A stretch of 64,000 bases of DNA. Origin: Zantedeschia hybrid cultivar (Eukaryota > Streptophyta > Magnoliopsida > Alismatales > Araceae). Shown here in pieces: positions 42,786 through 53,597 of the stretch (positions within the stretch are counted from its first letter, which is position 1; every line of letters starts with the position of its first letter). The translations under genes were made by a program, and so were the position numbers. A model generated the notes under the pieces. That model ran no database searches. It saw only the letters and a list, made by a program, of their open reading frames with translations, and was not told the DNA's origin. Where the stretch lies: contig JARZZO010000013.1 in the NCBI GenBank assembly GCA_030544215.1, positions 21,938,729 to 22,002,728 of the forward strand, read 5' to 3'.

Positions 42786-43463
42786 CTTCCAGGAATACAG
42801 CTTTCCTGGCGACAAACACCTTTTGTTCACCAGAATGGAAAAAATAGTATCCAAAAGTTTCCTTTGGATATCCCAGAAACCTGCATTTATCAGTTCGTGA
42901 TTCCAACTTGTCTGGATCATGCCTCTTTACATGAGCAGGACAACCCTAGACTTTAACATGTTTAAATTCTGATTTCCTACCTTTCTATATCTCATATGGA
43001 GTAGAGGTCACAGACTTGCTGGGTACTCTGTTCAGTAGGTATGCTGCTGACTCTAGAGCATACCCCAGAGGGACACTGGTAATCGTGAAAAGCTCATCAT
43101 GGATCGCACCATGTCCAACAAGGTGCGATTCCTCCTTTTTGATACACCATTCATCTGTGGTGAGGGGTCAGCTGAGAAAGGATACCATTATCCTTTAAGT
43201 ATTGTGTGAAGTTAGTACTCAAATATTCTCCTCCTTGATCTGATCGAAGAGCTTTAATACTCTTTCCTAACCACTTCTCCACCTCATTCTTGAACTCCTT
43301 GAACTTCTCAAATGCTTCCGACTTGTACTTCAATAAGTACACATAGCCGAATCTTGAGAAGTCATCGGTGAACGTGATAAAGTATGAAAAGCCACCTTTG
43401 GCTTGGGTGGACATTGGACCACATACATCCGAATGTATTAGTTCCAAAATGTCCTTGGCACCC
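42786..43463 (-). pseudogene. Integrase of copia A1, N-terminal side of the E insertion
   Basis: From 43447 downward: MELIHSDVCGPMS with the first catalytic aspartate, FTDDFSRFGYVYL, LRSDQGGEYLS with the second. A small deletion near 43160 removes part of the PYTPQMNG motif and shifts the frame. Sequence continues to GYPKETFGYYFF and VFVARKAVFLE just before the E insertion. At 43463 coding sequence joins leader sequence directly, so pre-integrase, protease and gag are absent. The piece beyond E is at 31450-33228. Confidence 0.85.
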
Positions 43464-43845
43464 TCTGTTATACAGAACGGGAGACGCCAACAGTCTCCTA
43501 GTGGGGATCAGAATCTCAATGACTTGCACTACAGCCTTGTGGATAGCACAACAAACTGTAATACAATCAGAGAGCACCCAACTCATGGGACTTGCAACTC
43601 CTTGCAATATCTGATCATAGCTTCGGTCCCCAGAGATTTAATGGCCTTGTGGATAGCACAACAAACCACTAATTCTGGTCTAAGCTAACCATCATTACGC
43701 GACGAGCATAGATTTGCATGCAACCATTGTGGATAGCACAACAAAGCTACATGGTTCCTCTACCCCAATCTATAGGCATCTAATGCCATAGCCACAGTTT
43801 CTCCTCTCAATTAAGCAGGCATTGTGGATAGCACAACAAACCTGC
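43464..43845 (-). other. Leader hairpins of copia A1
   Basis: GGAGAC/GTCTCC (43480-43485 and 43493-43498) remains; its partner hairpin lost one arm at the deletion junction. Four TTGTGGATAGCACAA hairpins follow, with outer stems TACAG/CTGTA (43530, 43556), TTAATGG/CCACTAA with one mismatch (43638, 43666), AACCAT/ATGGTT (43722, 43751) and GCAGG/CCTGC (43815, 43841). Confidence 0.75.
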
Positions 43846-44689
43846 CCAAAGTGATTCGAATCCTATGACTATAACGATGGTGGACCACGCGGTAAGTTCT
43901 CAACTACTCGCGTTACGGCTTAGAGTTTATCTGAGGGTATTTAGATAAATTTTATCTTGGTCTCTCCTAGGTGATAGTATATAGATATATCGTATATATT
44001 TACTAAATACTATAACCTGCTTTGATTCATAATCAAAAGCACAACAATGCATCTCATACATGTCATTAGTGTGGTCATGGATAGCACAGTGGGTTTGACT
44101 GGAGCCAACAGTCAAACGCACACACAATCTAATCATAATATTTACATTAGATATCCTGCAATCACATAGGCAAGAGATCTCCATCTTTTCGCCTTCCTGG
44201 TTGCAGCTGTGGATCGTCCTCGCTCCTTCCTCGGTTGCCTCCATCATATTACATTAATTCTAGAATTAACAAGTAAATTGAAGAAGGCCTTATGGCGAGT
44301 ACAAGAGAGAGAGGGAGGTAGAAATACATCGGAGTATGAGAGAAAGAGGTTCGCAGACCTCTATTTATTAACAATTAATAATCAAACATACATCCACGAT
44401 CCACACAATCCATTCATCACATGAATAATAAATTAAGTACATATCCATGACCATGGTGTGTTTTAAACATCCCATACATGATTCAGTGCATCACATGGCT
44501 AAAACAAACGAGTTTTTCAAAATAAATAAGTTTTGGCTTTCAAAAAGCTGGGATCCAATCAAAATTGGTATTTGAATTTCGAAAACTCATTTTATTAACT
44601 TAACATGCAATTAAATCTAAATTTAAAAGCATTAAACACACATCACATGCGCACACACTCCGAATTAATAATTCCAGATTATTCCATGC
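43846..44689 (-). other. Copia A1 leader, middle part
   Basis: Shared, base for base in many stretches, with 9781-10620, 55641-56500 and 58141-58630. Contains short GA runs near 44310-44350. No gene: the 106-residue frame at 43927-44247 is shifted in the other copies. Confidence 0.6.
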
Positions 44690-45190
44690 AATTTAGAATA
44701 TTTCTAATAATCTAACACTTAGATTAAACCCCATTAATAATCTAACAATTAGATTATTTAAAGACTAATTTAACTCTTAGATTAATCCAACTAAGTTAAT
44801 TAATAATTTAACATTTAAATTAATAATCAACCATGATTAATTATTAATTACTAATCTAACACTTAGAATAGTTAATTAATTAATGTTAATCACTAATTTA
44901 ACTCTTAAACCAATAATTAACAGAAATTAATAATTAACTATTAATCTAACATTTAGATCAGTTAATTAACGTCAATTATTAATTTAACTCTTAAACTAAT
45001 AATCAACACTAATTAATTAATATCATTTAATTAAACCATTAGATTACTTAATCAAAATTAACTATCAATTTAACACTTAAATCAATAATTAATTTTTAAT
45101 TAACTAATAATAACTAATTTAACACTTAAATTAGTCCATTAGAGTTAATTATTAATTTAACATTTAAATTAGTAATTAATTCAAAACAAT
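44690..45190 (-). repeat. Array of three-base-loop hairpins, copia A1 leader
   Basis: Plus-strand reading: AATCTAA-CAC-TTAGATT, the 10-pair AATAATCTAA-CAA stem, TAATTTAA-CAT-TTAAATTA, CTAATTTAA-CAC-TTAAATTAG and similar, at intervals of tens of bases to about 45190. Some units have lost a pair. Confidence 0.75.
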
Positions 45191-46077
45191 AACAACAATT
45201 TGTTAATAATTATCTTAAAACCCATTAATAACCCAATTCAATAATATTAGAAAATTTTAATTTTTCAAAACAAATTTTGAAAATTAAACTTAAAATTTAA
45301 ATTGGGTCAAATGGGCTTAATATGGTTTAAATGGGGATTAAAAGGGGTTTTAATTGGGTTAATTGGAAAATAGGGTTTCAATCTGGGGAGGTGGCTGAGC
45401 CAGCTAGCCCCTGGCCGAGCCTTGTGCGAGCCAGGACCCTCCTGGCTGAGCCAGGGCTCAGGCTAGGGTCGAGCCTGGCCCAGCCCGGCCCGGCCCGGGC
45501 ACTGGACCGACCCCCTTCCACCCGACGGCCCTTCCCTGCAAACCCTAACCTGCGTTGCAGGAAGGGGAAACCGGCGGCGAGGGCGTGGCAGCGCCGGCGG
45601 CGGCCGGTGCCCAGCGCCGGACGGCGTCGTCCCCGGCGCCGGCGGGCTCCCCGGCGCCGCCATGCATACCGAAGAAGCCCTCGAAGGGGTTGGCCCAGCC
45701 CTCTAACATTTTGGAATTTTTCTGGTTCAAAACCGAAATCTAAAGAGAGGATTGTGTTCCTCCATCTCCCTTTCGGGTGCCGGTGACCTGTGCCGACAGT
45801 GAAAGGGAGATCCTTGGTCATACCAGGACCCCCAATCACTACCCCAACACATAGGGATACCAGATTGAAGCCTCGAACAACCTCGTTCTTCATCACATGA
45901 AGAACACGAAAAACAACCCAAATAAAATCGTTTTTGCAGAATAAAAATAATCAAAATTGTTTATCTGATTTGTGTTCATCGCATGAACAAGAATCTTGCA
46001 AAGAGATCGAAATTTCGCATGGAATAATACATGGAAATATTAAATCGGAGACCGAAACGGGACGAGAAACAGTGGAA
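45191..46077 (-). other. Copia A1 leader, GC-rich and PBS-proximal part
   Basis: CTGGC-TGAGCCAGG repeats at about 45395-45500, GGCGCCGGC runs at about 45570-45665, then leader to the PBS. The overlapping 150-170 residue frames on both strands here come from high GC and are not genes. Confidence 0.6.
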
Positions 46078-46093
46078 CCTGGCTCTAATACCA
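46078..46093 (-). other. Primer binding site of copia A1
   Basis: Minus-strand TGGTATTAGAGCCAGG; one base differs from the usual TGGTATCAGAGC. Next to the 5' LTR. Confidence 0.9.
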
Positions 46094-46094
46094 C

Positions 46095-47647
46095 TGTTGG
46101 GTTTGCTCGGTTTCTCCGGATCGCTCACGCAGCGGAAAAACAAAATTACTTACAGCGATCCGTTCCCATTTCGGAGACTAAAATACGAGATAATCAGATT
46201 ATCTATTCTCACCGTGTGCGGATTTGAATCCGCAGCCGTTCGGTTCCGTCGGTGCGACACCGCAAGCCGCGCAAGCGCCCGGCCTCTAGCGAAGTCCACG
46301 CGATCCTCCCCGCGACGGATATCCTCGAGTTCCTCGTTCTTCGCAGCCCACGAAACCTCCGCCGGTCGCCGCAATGATTGCCACAGTGCGCAGACGATAT
46401 CCCGTCGAACGGGATTCGGAGAAGCGGCGGAGGAGATCTGGATCTGCCTGGACGCCAGAGGAAGACAGAAACTAAGGAGGGGCAGCTAGGGTTAGCAGCA
46501 GCTTGGCCTGCTCAGCCCGTTCGCTATGTTTTATACTAACCGCGCGGTTTTTCATAAAAACCCCCGGTTTGTATAAAACCCACTTATTTATCCATCGCCT
46601 TGAGAATCATTTACGTGTGACCCTCTAGGCCCAAGTACCAGTCCAGTTAATGGCCCAACAAGCACAGTGACTCCTCACTGGCTTTATTAATTAATTAATA
46701 ACCCTTTATTAATCAATTAATCAATCGAATTGATGTCGCACATCGAATTCGACCGGGCCTCCGATCACGTTGGGTACCAAGCAACACCGCGTGAACCCGA
46801 AAGGTATTTGGAGTTAAGTAACCCACTCTTGGAACCTTTCCGCCGACAGTTACCACGTGTATATAATCCTCCATTCGTACAATGCTCTCCAGTCAACTCA
46901 GGGTATGGCGAGCTGTCAAACCCTAACCGGTCGACTCACTTGGATTGGATGCCGCTGATGAATATCGAAAAACTCCTTTCCCGATATTATCGTCTGCCCT
47001 GGCCAGGGACTTTCGCGCATCCTTCCTAGAGCATTCTCTCTCTAAGTACCGAGAGCGAATGATTCCTTATTGACACACAATTCCCTTCGACGGTATTCCG
47101 CTGTACCAAATCCTTGGCATATTAGAATCCCATGGCTAGAGATTCGTAAACCAAGGTCAAAACACAGAAGTCCACCGCCAAGGTGTCCTTGGTGTCTCAG
47201 GTCCGAGGACCATCCACGCAACTGCGACAATTGAATCAAGCTGGTTGACAGTGAGGTACAATACCATCCAGCGATTCAGTCGGATCAGTTCAGTGAACTC
47301 ATTCTCCAATGAGCACCTACAGATTCGCCTTAGTGTCTCCACACAAGTGACTTATGAGATCAGTCACCCTCATCATATGAGCAGGAGTAATCTGTACTAG
47401 TCTAATCGGATATCCGATGTCCTTCTCGGATGTCCTCCGACTAGGAACAATTAAGAATATGTGTGTTTAAGTGATCAGTCTCATTAGTATGATCTCATCA
47501 CAATCTGATCACTATAGCACATATTCACGGACTTCATTATGAAACGTTAATTAATGCGATTTACACATAATGAATATTATGCCATTATTTTAATAAATGA
47601 ACGATATTTACATTGTTAGATTGGCTTGTAGGCCACCTAAACTAACA
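46095..47647 (-). repeat. 5' LTR of copia A1 (1,553 bp)
   Basis: Plus-strand reading TGTTGGGTTTGC to CTAACA, the same length as the 3' LTR after removing its insertion. Minus-strand TATAAAAC at 46528-46535; GTGTGACCC-TCTAGGCCCA at 46615-46633. Followed by the CTACT duplication and resumption of Athila pol. Confidence 0.95.
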
Positions 47648-47652
47648 CTACT

Positions 47653-48768
47653 CCCCCATCCCTCCAAGTCCCTCTTCAGTTGGAACTTAAACCTTTACCG
47701 GACTCCCTTAAATATGTCTTTTTGGGCCCGTCCGAAACCCTACCCATGATCATAGCAGCTAATCTTAACCCTACCCAGGAGGAACAACTCATTGAAGTCC
47801 TCCGAACTCACAAAGAAGCCATAGGGTGGTCTGTAGCTGATTTGAAAGGAATAAGTCCAACCACATGCATGCATCACATTTATCTACAGGATAATGCTAA
47901 GCCTAGTAGAGAGATGCAAAGAAATTTGAACTCCATCATGATGGAAGTGGTCAAGAAAGAAGTGGTGAAATGATTAGATGCGGGTATTATATACCCAATA
48001 TATGATAGTAAGTGGGTAAGCCCAACCCAAGTGGTACCAAAGAAGTCTGGATTAACCGTGGTGAGAAATGATAAAGGTGAAGAAATGCCCACTAGGCTGA
48101 CCACGGGGTGGAAAGTTTGTATCGATTACATAAAATTGAATACAATGACAAAGAAAGATCATTTCCCACTCCCGTTTATTGATCATATTTTGGAAAAACT
48201 AGCGGGTCAGAAATATTTTTGCTTTTTAGATGGGTATTCAGGCTACAATCAAGTGGCTATCTATTCAAAAGATCAAGAAAAGACCACATTCACATGCCCT
48301 TACGGCACCTTTGCCTTCCAAAGAATGCCATTTGGACTATATAATGCACCAGCAACTTTCCAAAGATGCATGTTGGCAATCTTTTCGGATATGGTGGGAG
48401 AGTTCCTCGAAGTATTTATAGACGATTTTTCAATATTTGGGGACTCATTTGAGATTTGTCTAGAAAATTTAAAAAAAGTATTTGGAAGATGCATAGAGAC
48501 CAATTTGGTTCTAAGTTGGGAGAAGAGTCATTTCATGGTAAAAGAAGGCATAGTTTTGGGTCATATAGTTTCTGGAAGAGGTATTGAGGTGGACAAAGCC
48601 AAGGTTAGCCTAATTTCCAATCTTCCTCCACCTACCTCGGTAAAGCAAATTCAATCCTTTCTAGGCCATGCCGGCTTCTATCGCCAGTTCATTCAGAACT
48701 TCTCTCAAATTGCTCGACCATTAACCCTTCTCTTAGCCAAAGATGTACCATTCCATCTTGATGATTGA
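47653..48768 (+). pseudogene. Reverse transcriptase of the Athila-like element
   Basis: Resumes after A1 with LELKPLPDSLKYVFLG, the usual Athila linker, then HHIYLQDNAKPSREMQR. A TGA at 47971-47973 interrupts. The frame continues through WVSPTQVVPKKSG, VCIDYIKLNTMTKKDHFPLP, GYSGYNQVAIYSKDQEKT and CPYGTFAFQRMPFGLYNAPATF. The catalytic stretch is VFIDDFSIFG (FIDD at 48415-48426, a usual gypsy variant), then IVLGHIVSGRGIEVDKAK and SFLGHAGFYRQFI. A TGA at 48766-48768 ends it. All key RT motifs remain. Confidence 0.92.
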
Positions 48769-49270
48769 TGCTTAGAGACATTCAAATCTTTAAAGGAAGC
48801 TCCCACCAAGGCTCCGATCCTTCAATCTCCTAATTGGTCTTTGCCTTTTGAAATAATGTGTGATGCTTCTGATTATCTATGGGGGCAGTACTGGGACAAA
48901 GAATCAATAAAAAGCCCGTGGTGATTTATTATGCAAGTCGTACACTTGTAGATGCTCAGATGAACTATACCACCATAGAAAAGGAATTGTTAGCCGTCGT
49001 TTTTGCCCTAGAAAAATTTCGTTCCTACCTTCTGGGGCAAAAGTGATAATCTATTATAATCACTCGGCATTGAAATATTTGTTAACAAAGAAAGATGCCA
49101 AACCAAGATTAATAAGATGGATCCTACTCCTCTAAGAATTTGATTTGGAGATTCGGGACAAAAAGGGATCCGAGAATGTGGTAGCAGACCATCTTTCCCG
49201 AATCATGATTTCAGATAATGAACCAATGAAAGATTCATTCCCTAATGAACATCTATTGGCCATTTCTCAC
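48769..49270 (+). pseudogene. RNase H of the Athila-like element, frameshifted
   Basis: Continues in the RT frame with KAPILQSPNWSLPFEIMCDASDY, which contains the first RNase H aspartate. A frameshift near 48880 moves on to GQRINKKPVVIYYASRTL and NYTTIEKELLAVVFALEKF. Further stops near 49045 and 49133 precede VVADHLSR. Not functional. Confidence 0.85.
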
Positions 49271-49289
49271 ATTTCACCACCATAGTATG

Positions 49290-50566
49290 CACATATTGTA
49301 AAGTTTAAGGTGACCGGCCAACTTCCTCGAGGATGGATAAGAAATGAAAAAGATAAATTTTTCTCTCAAGAGAAGTACTATTTATAGGAAGATCCTCAAC
49401 TCTTTAAAATTTGTCCATATCAAATCATTCGTAGATGTGTCCTTGACGAAGAACAACAAAGTGTCTTAAACTTTTGCCACAACCTCGCTTGTGGAGGCCA
49501 CTTCTCATGAAAGAAAACCGCAGCAAAAGTTCTACAAAGCAATTTCTATTGGCCCACACTTTTTAAGGATGCATGCATATGAGTTCAGTAAAACGTGCTT
49601 AAGATGTCAAGCTGTTGGGAACATGGCCAAAAGAGATATGATGCCACTCAATCCAATCCTAGTGGTTGAAATTTTTGAGGAATAGATTTCATGGGCCCTT
49701 TTCCATCATCCTTTAGATACGAATATATCTTAGTGGTAGTGAATTATGTTTCTAAATGGATTGAAGCAATAGCCACTCGGACCAATGATCATAAGGTGGT
49801 AATGAAATTTGTTCAGAAGAACATTTTTTCTAGGTTCGGATGGCCCAAAGCTATCATTAGTGATGGGGGTTCGCACTTCACTCATTCCCAATTTCGTGTA
49901 TTGCTCAAAAGATATGGGATTACTCATAATTTTGCTACCCCTTACCATCCCCAAACTAGTGGTCAAGTGGAAATATCTAATAGGACAATAAAAAATATCT
50001 TGCAAAAGTCTATTAGGTCCGATAGAAAAGATTGGTTTGAAAGGTTAGATGATACTTTGTGGGCCTATCGGACTGCATACAAAACTCCTATTGGCATGTC
50101 ACCATATAGGCTAGTCTTTGAAAAAGCCTGCCATCTCCCAGTGAAATTAGAATACATAGTAAATTGGGCTATCAAACAAGTCAACCTTGACCTAGCCCAT
50201 GCTGATTCACATAGAACCTTACAATTGAGTGAATTAGATGAAATGCGCAATGAAGCCTATAAGAATTCAAAAATCTATAAAGCTAAGACTAAAACTTTTT
50301 ATGACAAACATATTGTGAGGAAATCTTTCAATCCTAACCAAAAAATCTGGCTATTTAACTCTAGGTTGCGTTTGTTTCCTAGGAAATTGAAATCAAGATG
50401 GGATGGTTCATTCTTAGTAATTAAAGCTTTTGACCATAGTGCGGTCAAGATTATGGATCCAAAAAATGGACAGACATTTACTATTAATGGGCAACGCTTA
50501 AAACCTTACATTGAAAACCTTCAAAATTGTCCATTGGAATCCATACAACTAAGTGATCCACAATAA
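49290..50566 (+). pseudogene. Integrase of the Athila-like element
   Basis: The N-terminal zinc region is damaged: CHNLACGGHFS (near 49480), then after a stop and frame changes KTCLRCQAVG (near 49590). From 49691 an open frame of 291 residues carries the core. It has the first aspartate just before the ATG (GIDFMGPFP), the second in ISDGGSHFTHSQF and the glutamate in HPQTSGQVEISNRTIK, then LRLFPRKLKSRW and FTINGQRLKPYI to the end. No chromodomain is visible, as expected for Athila. Upstream breaks make it inactive as a whole. Confidence 0.9.
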
Positions 50567-51750
50567 ACATGATTTCGTCTGGTTGAAGACATTAAACTTA
50601 GCGCTTATTGGGAGGCAACCCAACCTTCTCATTTTTTACTCTAATTATTTTATTCCCTTTTTAGGAGACTGAGACCATCCACCATGGTGTACATGGAGAA
50701 GCTACTCCCATACCTCAGGTTGTATCTTTCCTCAGTATGAATTTCATATTAAATAATTCTTTCCATTACCATGCCATTGAGGACAATGTCATTTAAGTTG
50801 GGGGGGGGGAGAATCATAGTGCATATTGAATAATTGTTTAAAATGAACAAAATTTTTCAAAAAATTCTTCATTTCTCACACAAAAATATCAAAAATTTCT
50901 TCATTTTCACACTCCAACAGAAATTCTTATCTATCATGCTTCATCTAAGGAGTCTTAATATATATTGAGTTAGGAAATTGAGTAAAAGTTTGAATTAACC
51001 CCCCTCTCCAAAGAGTCATGACAGGATGATTTTCACACACATACGGTAACTTGGAAAGAGTGGAAGATCCTGAAAGTGTAGAGTTGCTGGGGCTGACCCG
51101 AAGTATAGAATTACCCATTATGTTTTTATTTTTAGGTCAAACGAAAGGGAGGTTAGGATTCGTAATAGGAGACCAATCCGTTTAGCACTCTAAGGAGACG
51201 GTCATCTCAAAAAAAGGACAATGAGAAGCATGAAATCAAATAAATATGCTTCAAAAAAGCCAAAGGAAGAACGGTGGCAAAAAATACGCCACCTCCCCTC
51301 AGACAAAGTAAAAGAGTAGCAAAAAGTACGCACTCTCAAAGCGCAACCAAATGAAAAAAAAAACAATCGTGCTAAATCAAAAAGTCCTTCATAACAAAAT
51401 AAGACCAAATCCTAAAAAGTGTTGAGTTGGTGCGAGAACCAAAAAGCGGACCTAGCCAACTAATCTGGAGATTTCTTTTTCTTTTCTCTCCCCTCGGTAA
51501 TTCTTCACCAAAGGTCAGCAAAGGCAACGACATACCAAACATGATAGAAATGAACTCCAAGCACCTCAAATGATATGCACAATCACTTGTCTTGATTCCA
51601 AGTATAGTGGATGGGAAAATGAAAGACTTTAATTCAAAATTGCCTACAATTTGCAATAGATATTCTTTAAAATGAAGTTTAATTTTTTTTTCTAATCAAG
51701 GTAGTCCGAATTTTTCAAATGATTGCATTGTTAATGGACTAGCAATGATT
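50567..51750 (+). other. Non-coding region between integrase and PPT
   Basis: About 1.2 kb without a credible frame and no env-like gene. Notable are a hairpin TTGGG/CCCAA within GCGCTTATTGGGAGGCAACC (50601-50620), a run of ten G in TTAAGTTGGGG (50794-50809) resembling an extra polypurine tract, and A-rich sequence from 51210 on. The 94-residue minus frame at 51372-51656 has no recognised domain. Confidence 0.6.
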
Positions 51751-51763
51751 AAGTCGGGGGATG
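51751..51763 (+). other. Polypurine tract of the Athila-like element
   Basis: AAGTCGGGGGATG directly before TGATAAG of the 3' LTR. Confidence 0.85.
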
Positions 51764-52032
51764 TGATAAGTACACATTTTTAGATAAACAATAGATGAAA
51801 TTTATACACTATACTGTCAATTTTATGTAAAAAATCACATGAAGGGATAGATAAATCGATTATGCTTTCAAAATATTAAATTTGCAAAATTCGAATGTCA
51901 AATATCATCATTTCATAGATTAAGTAAGTGTGATAATTTCATTTCCAATAAGAGCTTCTCGACTATGATTTAATATATATTGGAATAATCTATTTGCCGT
52001 ATGAACTTAACTGTTATTTTATATAGATACAG

Positions 52033-53586
52033 TGTTGGGATTCTCAGGTTTCTCCGGATCGCTCACGCAGCGGAAAATAAAATATTAAAACAGGGATCCG
52101 TTCCCGTTTCGAAAATCAAAAAATCGATTATCGGATAATCGAAGTTTTCACCGTGTGCGGATTCGAATCCGCAACCGTTCGTTTCCGTCGGTGCGACACC
52201 GGAAGCCGCGCAAGCGCCCAGCCTCTAGCGAAGTCCACGCGATCCTCCTCGCGATAGATATCCTCACGTTCCTCGTTCTTCGCAGCCCACGAAACCTCCG
52301 CCGGTCGCCGCAATGATAGCCGCAACGGACAGACAATTTCCCGTCGAACGGGATTCGGAGAACTGGCGGAGCAGATCTGGATATGTCTGGACGCCAGAGA
52401 GAGAGAGAAATAGAGGAGGGGCAGCTAGGGTTGGCAGCAACTTGGCATGCTCAACCCGTTCGCTATGTTTTATACTAACCGTGCGGTTTTTCATAAAAAC
52501 CCCGGTTTATATAAAACCCACTTATTTATCCATCGCCTTGAGAATCATTTGCGTGTGACCCTCTAGGCCCAATTACCAGTCCAGTTAATGGCCCAACAAG
52601 TCCAGTGACTCCTCACTGGCTTTATTAATCAATTAATAATCATTTTATTAATTAATTAATCAATCGAATTGATGTCGCACATCGAATTCGACCGGGCCTT
52701 CGATCACGTTGGGTGCCAAGCAAAACCGCGTGAACCCAGAAGGTATCGGGGTTAAGTAATCCATTCTTGGAACCTTTCCGTCGACAGTTACCGCGTGAAT
52801 ATAATCCTTCATTTGTACAATGCTCTCGAGTCAACTCAGGGTATGGTGTGCTGTCAAACCCTAACCAGTCGACTCACTTTGATTGGATGCCGCTGATAAA
52901 TATCGAAAAACTCATTTCCCGATATTATCGTCCGCCCTGGCCAGGGACTTCCGCGCATCCTTCCTAGAGCATTCTCTCTCTAAGTACCGAGAGCGAATGA
53001 TTCCTTATTGACACACAATTCCCTTCGACGGTATCCCGCTGTACCCAATCCTTGGCGTTTTAGAATCCCGTAGCTAGAGATTCGTAAACCAAGGTCAAAG
53101 CACAGAAGTCCACCGACAAGGTGTCCTTAGTGTCTCAGGTCCGAAGACCATCCACGCAACTGCGACAATAGAATCAAACTGGTTGACAGTGAGGTACAAT
53201 ACCATCCAGTGATTCAGTCGGATCAGTTCAGTGAACTCATTCTCCAATGAGCACCTACAGATTCGCCTTAGTGTCTCCACACAAGTGACTTATGAGATCA
53301 GTCACCCTCATCATATGAGCAGGAGTAATCTCTACTAGTCTAACTGAATATCCGATGTCCTTCTCGGATATCCTCCGACTAAGAACGATTAAGAATATGT
53401 GTGTTTAAGCGATCAGTCTCATTAATATGATCTCATCATAATCTGATCACTATTGCACATATTCACGGACTTCATTATGAAACGATAATTAATACGATTT
53501 ACACATAATGAATATTATGCTATTATATTAATAAATGAACGAGATTTACATAGTCAGATTGGCTTGTAGGCCACCTAAAACTAACA
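52033..53586 (-). repeat. 3' LTR of copia A2 (1,554 bp)
   Basis: Plus-strand reading TGTTGGGATTCTC to CTAACA beside the PPT. Family A, diverged somewhat from the A1 LTRs. Confidence 0.93.
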
Positions 53587-53597
53587 ATCTCCCACTT
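53587..53597 (-). other. Polypurine tract of copia A2
   Basis: Minus-strand AAGTGGGAGAT beside the LTR end. Confidence 0.88.

Larger units (their letters stand above)
27539..47647 (-). mobile_element. Copia A1, minus strand, target duplication CTACT
   Basis: Full copia element inserted between protease and RT of the Athila-like element: CTACT at 27534-27538 and 47648-47652. The 3' LTR (left) is split by a solo LTR, and integrase is split by copia E. LTR lengths match exactly (1,553 bp each after removing the insertion). gag, protease and pre-integrase are missing: the sequence passes from the integrase start straight into the leader hairpin at about 43463. A1 is therefore a deletion derivative that could only move using proteins from another element. 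Confidence 0.92.

Noticed and set aside
43927..44247. 106-residue minus-strand frame in the copia A1 leader
   Set aside because: Leader sequence; stops and shifts in the other leader copies show no coding constraint.
45378..45896. 172-residue minus-strand and 151-residue plus-strand frames
   Set aside because: Both come from the GC-rich leader repeat of copia A1; equivalent leaders do not keep them open.
51372..51656. Minus-strand 94-residue frame, possible antisense or env-like gene after integrase
   Set aside because: No signal peptide, membrane pattern or domain that I can support; sequence is AT-rich 3' untranslated region.
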